A DNA stretch of 14,049 nucleotides from an uncultured Gammaproteobacteria bacterium (GTDB lineage Bacteria; Pseudomonadota; Gammaproteobacteria; Rariloculales; Rariloculaceae). The stretch is taken from contig CAMPKU010000109.1 of the NCBI GenBank assembly GCA_946887385.1, positions 1 through 14,049 on the forward strand, given 5' to 3'. Shown in pieces: positions 13,201 through 14,049 of this stretch. The notes below the pieces were generated by a model. It worked only from the letters and a program-made list of their open reading frames with translations, was not told where the DNA came from and did not search any database. Numbering within the stretch: position 1 is the stretch's first letter; each line of letters begins with the position of its first letter. The position numbers and the translations under genes were made by a program.

Positions 13201-13947
13201 TCAGCGCATCAGGATCCCGCCGTCGGCGATCAAGGTGGAGCCGTGCACGAAGTCCGCGGCCGGGGACACGAGCCATGCGCAACATTCGGCGATCTGCTCG
13301 GCCGTGCCGACTTGGCCGACGGCGGCTTCCACTTCCTTGCGGCGCTCGGGGTCGCTCATCGCAGACGCCACGAATGGCGTGTCGATGAAGCCCGGCGCCA
13401 CGGCGTTCACCGCGATGCCGCGCGGGCCGAGCTCGCGTGCGCAGCTTTTCATCATCGTGAGCACGGCGCCTTTGCTGGTCGCATACGCGCCCCGCGCCAC
13501 GTAGCCGCCGCCCGTGTAGCTCGAGATGCTCGCCACCATGCAGATGCGCGCGCCTTTGCGCATGTGCTTCGCGCCCTCGCGCACGCTCAAGAACGAGCCG
13601 ATCACGTTGATGTCGAAGAGCTGCCGAAACTCCGCCACCGTGGTTTGAAAAAACGGCGACGTATTGATGATGCCTGCGGCCGTGATCAGCGCATCGAGGC
13701 CGCCGAGCGCGCTCGCGGCCTGCTCGAACGCGCCAACCACCGACGCTTCGTCGGCCACGTCGACCTCCAAGGCCAACCCGTTGGCGTCCGCCGTGACGCG
13801 CGCACCGGCGAGATTGCGGTCGAGGCAGGCCACGCGCCACCCTTGCGCTTGCAGGAGCCGCGCCGTGGCGGCGCCGATGCCGCTGGCGGCGCCGGTCACC
13901 GCCACGCGCCGGCCCTGCGCCGCCGTGGACTCGGAGATGCTGCTCAT
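13201..13947 (-). CDS. Classical short-chain dehydrogenase/reductase (SDR)
   Basis: This 248-residue protein has all classical SDR marks. TGAASGIG (18-25) is the Rossmann dinucleotide motif, Asp43 in CLDRN suggests preference for NAD(H) over NADP(H), and DVAD (63-66) and TAAGI (89-93) contact cofactor. The catalytic set Asn114, Ser142, Tyr155 and Lys159 (YATSK) is complete, and PGFIDTPF (185-192) is the usual post-catalytic segment. The length is standard for 3-oxoacyl-ACP reductase-like or alcohol/sugar/steroid dehydrogenases; the substrate cannot be read from sequence. The ATG at 13945-13947 has only a weak upstream GAGG. The 102 bp left of it to the window edge hold no recognisable gene or strong promoter. 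The gene converges on the outer-membrane protein gene. Confidence 0.93.
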   Translation of the reverse strand: MSSISESTAAQGRRVAVTGAASGIGAATARLLQAQGWRVACLDRNLAGARVTADANGLALEVDVADEASVVGAFEQAASALGGLDALITAAGIINTSPFFQTTVAEFRQLFDINVIGSFLSVREGAKHMRKGARICMVASISSYTGGGYVARGAYATSKGAVLTMMKSCARELGPRGIAVNAVAPGFIDTPFVASAMSDPERRKEVEAAVGQVGTAEQIAECCAWLVSPAADFVHGSTLIADGGILMR

Positions 13948-14049
13948 CGCGAGGCTGCCTCGGTTCTACCAATGTGGCCGGAAAGGCTAGTCCGCTTCGC
14001 CGCTCGCCGCCACTCGCCGTTAACGCGGCGGCTCGTGCCCGGATCATAC

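Overview
This window looks like chromosomal DNA from a high-GC proteobacterium, most likely a gammaproteobacterium. The evidence is the strong G/C bias at third codon positions, Gram-negative envelope proteins (a Sec-exported outer-membrane beta-barrel protein ending in Phe and a periplasmic PQQ dehydrogenase), and short palindromes at gene 3' ends. The genus cannot be read from the sequence. There are no rRNA or tRNA genes, no CRISPR array, no recognisable transposase and no intact prophage.

Layout. 29-2002 (-) is a periplasmic PQQ-dependent, glucose-dehydrogenase-like quinoprotein. Diverging from it is a tightly coupled two-gene unit. 2167-3843 (+) encodes an alpha/beta-hydrolase with C-terminal membrane segments. 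3840-6458 (+) overlaps it by ATGA and encodes an 872-residue protein that joins an N-acetylmuramidase (lysozyme-like), a papain-like C1 cysteine peptidase and a second alpha/beta-hydrolase; all three active sites appear complete. This pair is the most unusual content of the window. The fusion gene stops inside a perfect 26-bp palindrome, and a second, cut-off copy of that palindrome forms the left edge of the window.

6487-7413 (-) encodes a single-pass membrane protein with a Calx-beta domain. It diverges from a six-TM GGDEF diguanylate cyclase (7474-8688 +). An A+T-richer regulatory region with ten TCGA half-sites, arranged as a diverged 70-bp tandem duplication, precedes a class II Fic AMP-transferase (8945-10096 +). 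A small YCII/DGPF-domain protein follows (10210-10560 +), ending at a strong terminator hairpin that serves the convergent multipass membrane protein at 10645-11310 (-). That gene diverges from a seven-TM receptor fused to a LuxR-type HTH (11478-12425 +); between them lies an array of GTAGTG half-sites with 11-bp phasing. A very good sigma-54 promoter then drives a small outer-membrane beta-barrel protein (12539-13132 +), which converges on a classical short-chain dehydrogenase (13201-13947 -).

How the genes fit together. Apart from the 2167-6458 pair, most genes stand alone under their own promoters. A common thread is signalling and the envelope: c-di-GMP synthesis, Fic AMPylation, a membrane-bound transcription factor and a sigma-54-controlled outer-membrane protein. 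The hydrolase/fusion pair could be an envelope-targeting lytic or antibacterial device, but that role is inference only.
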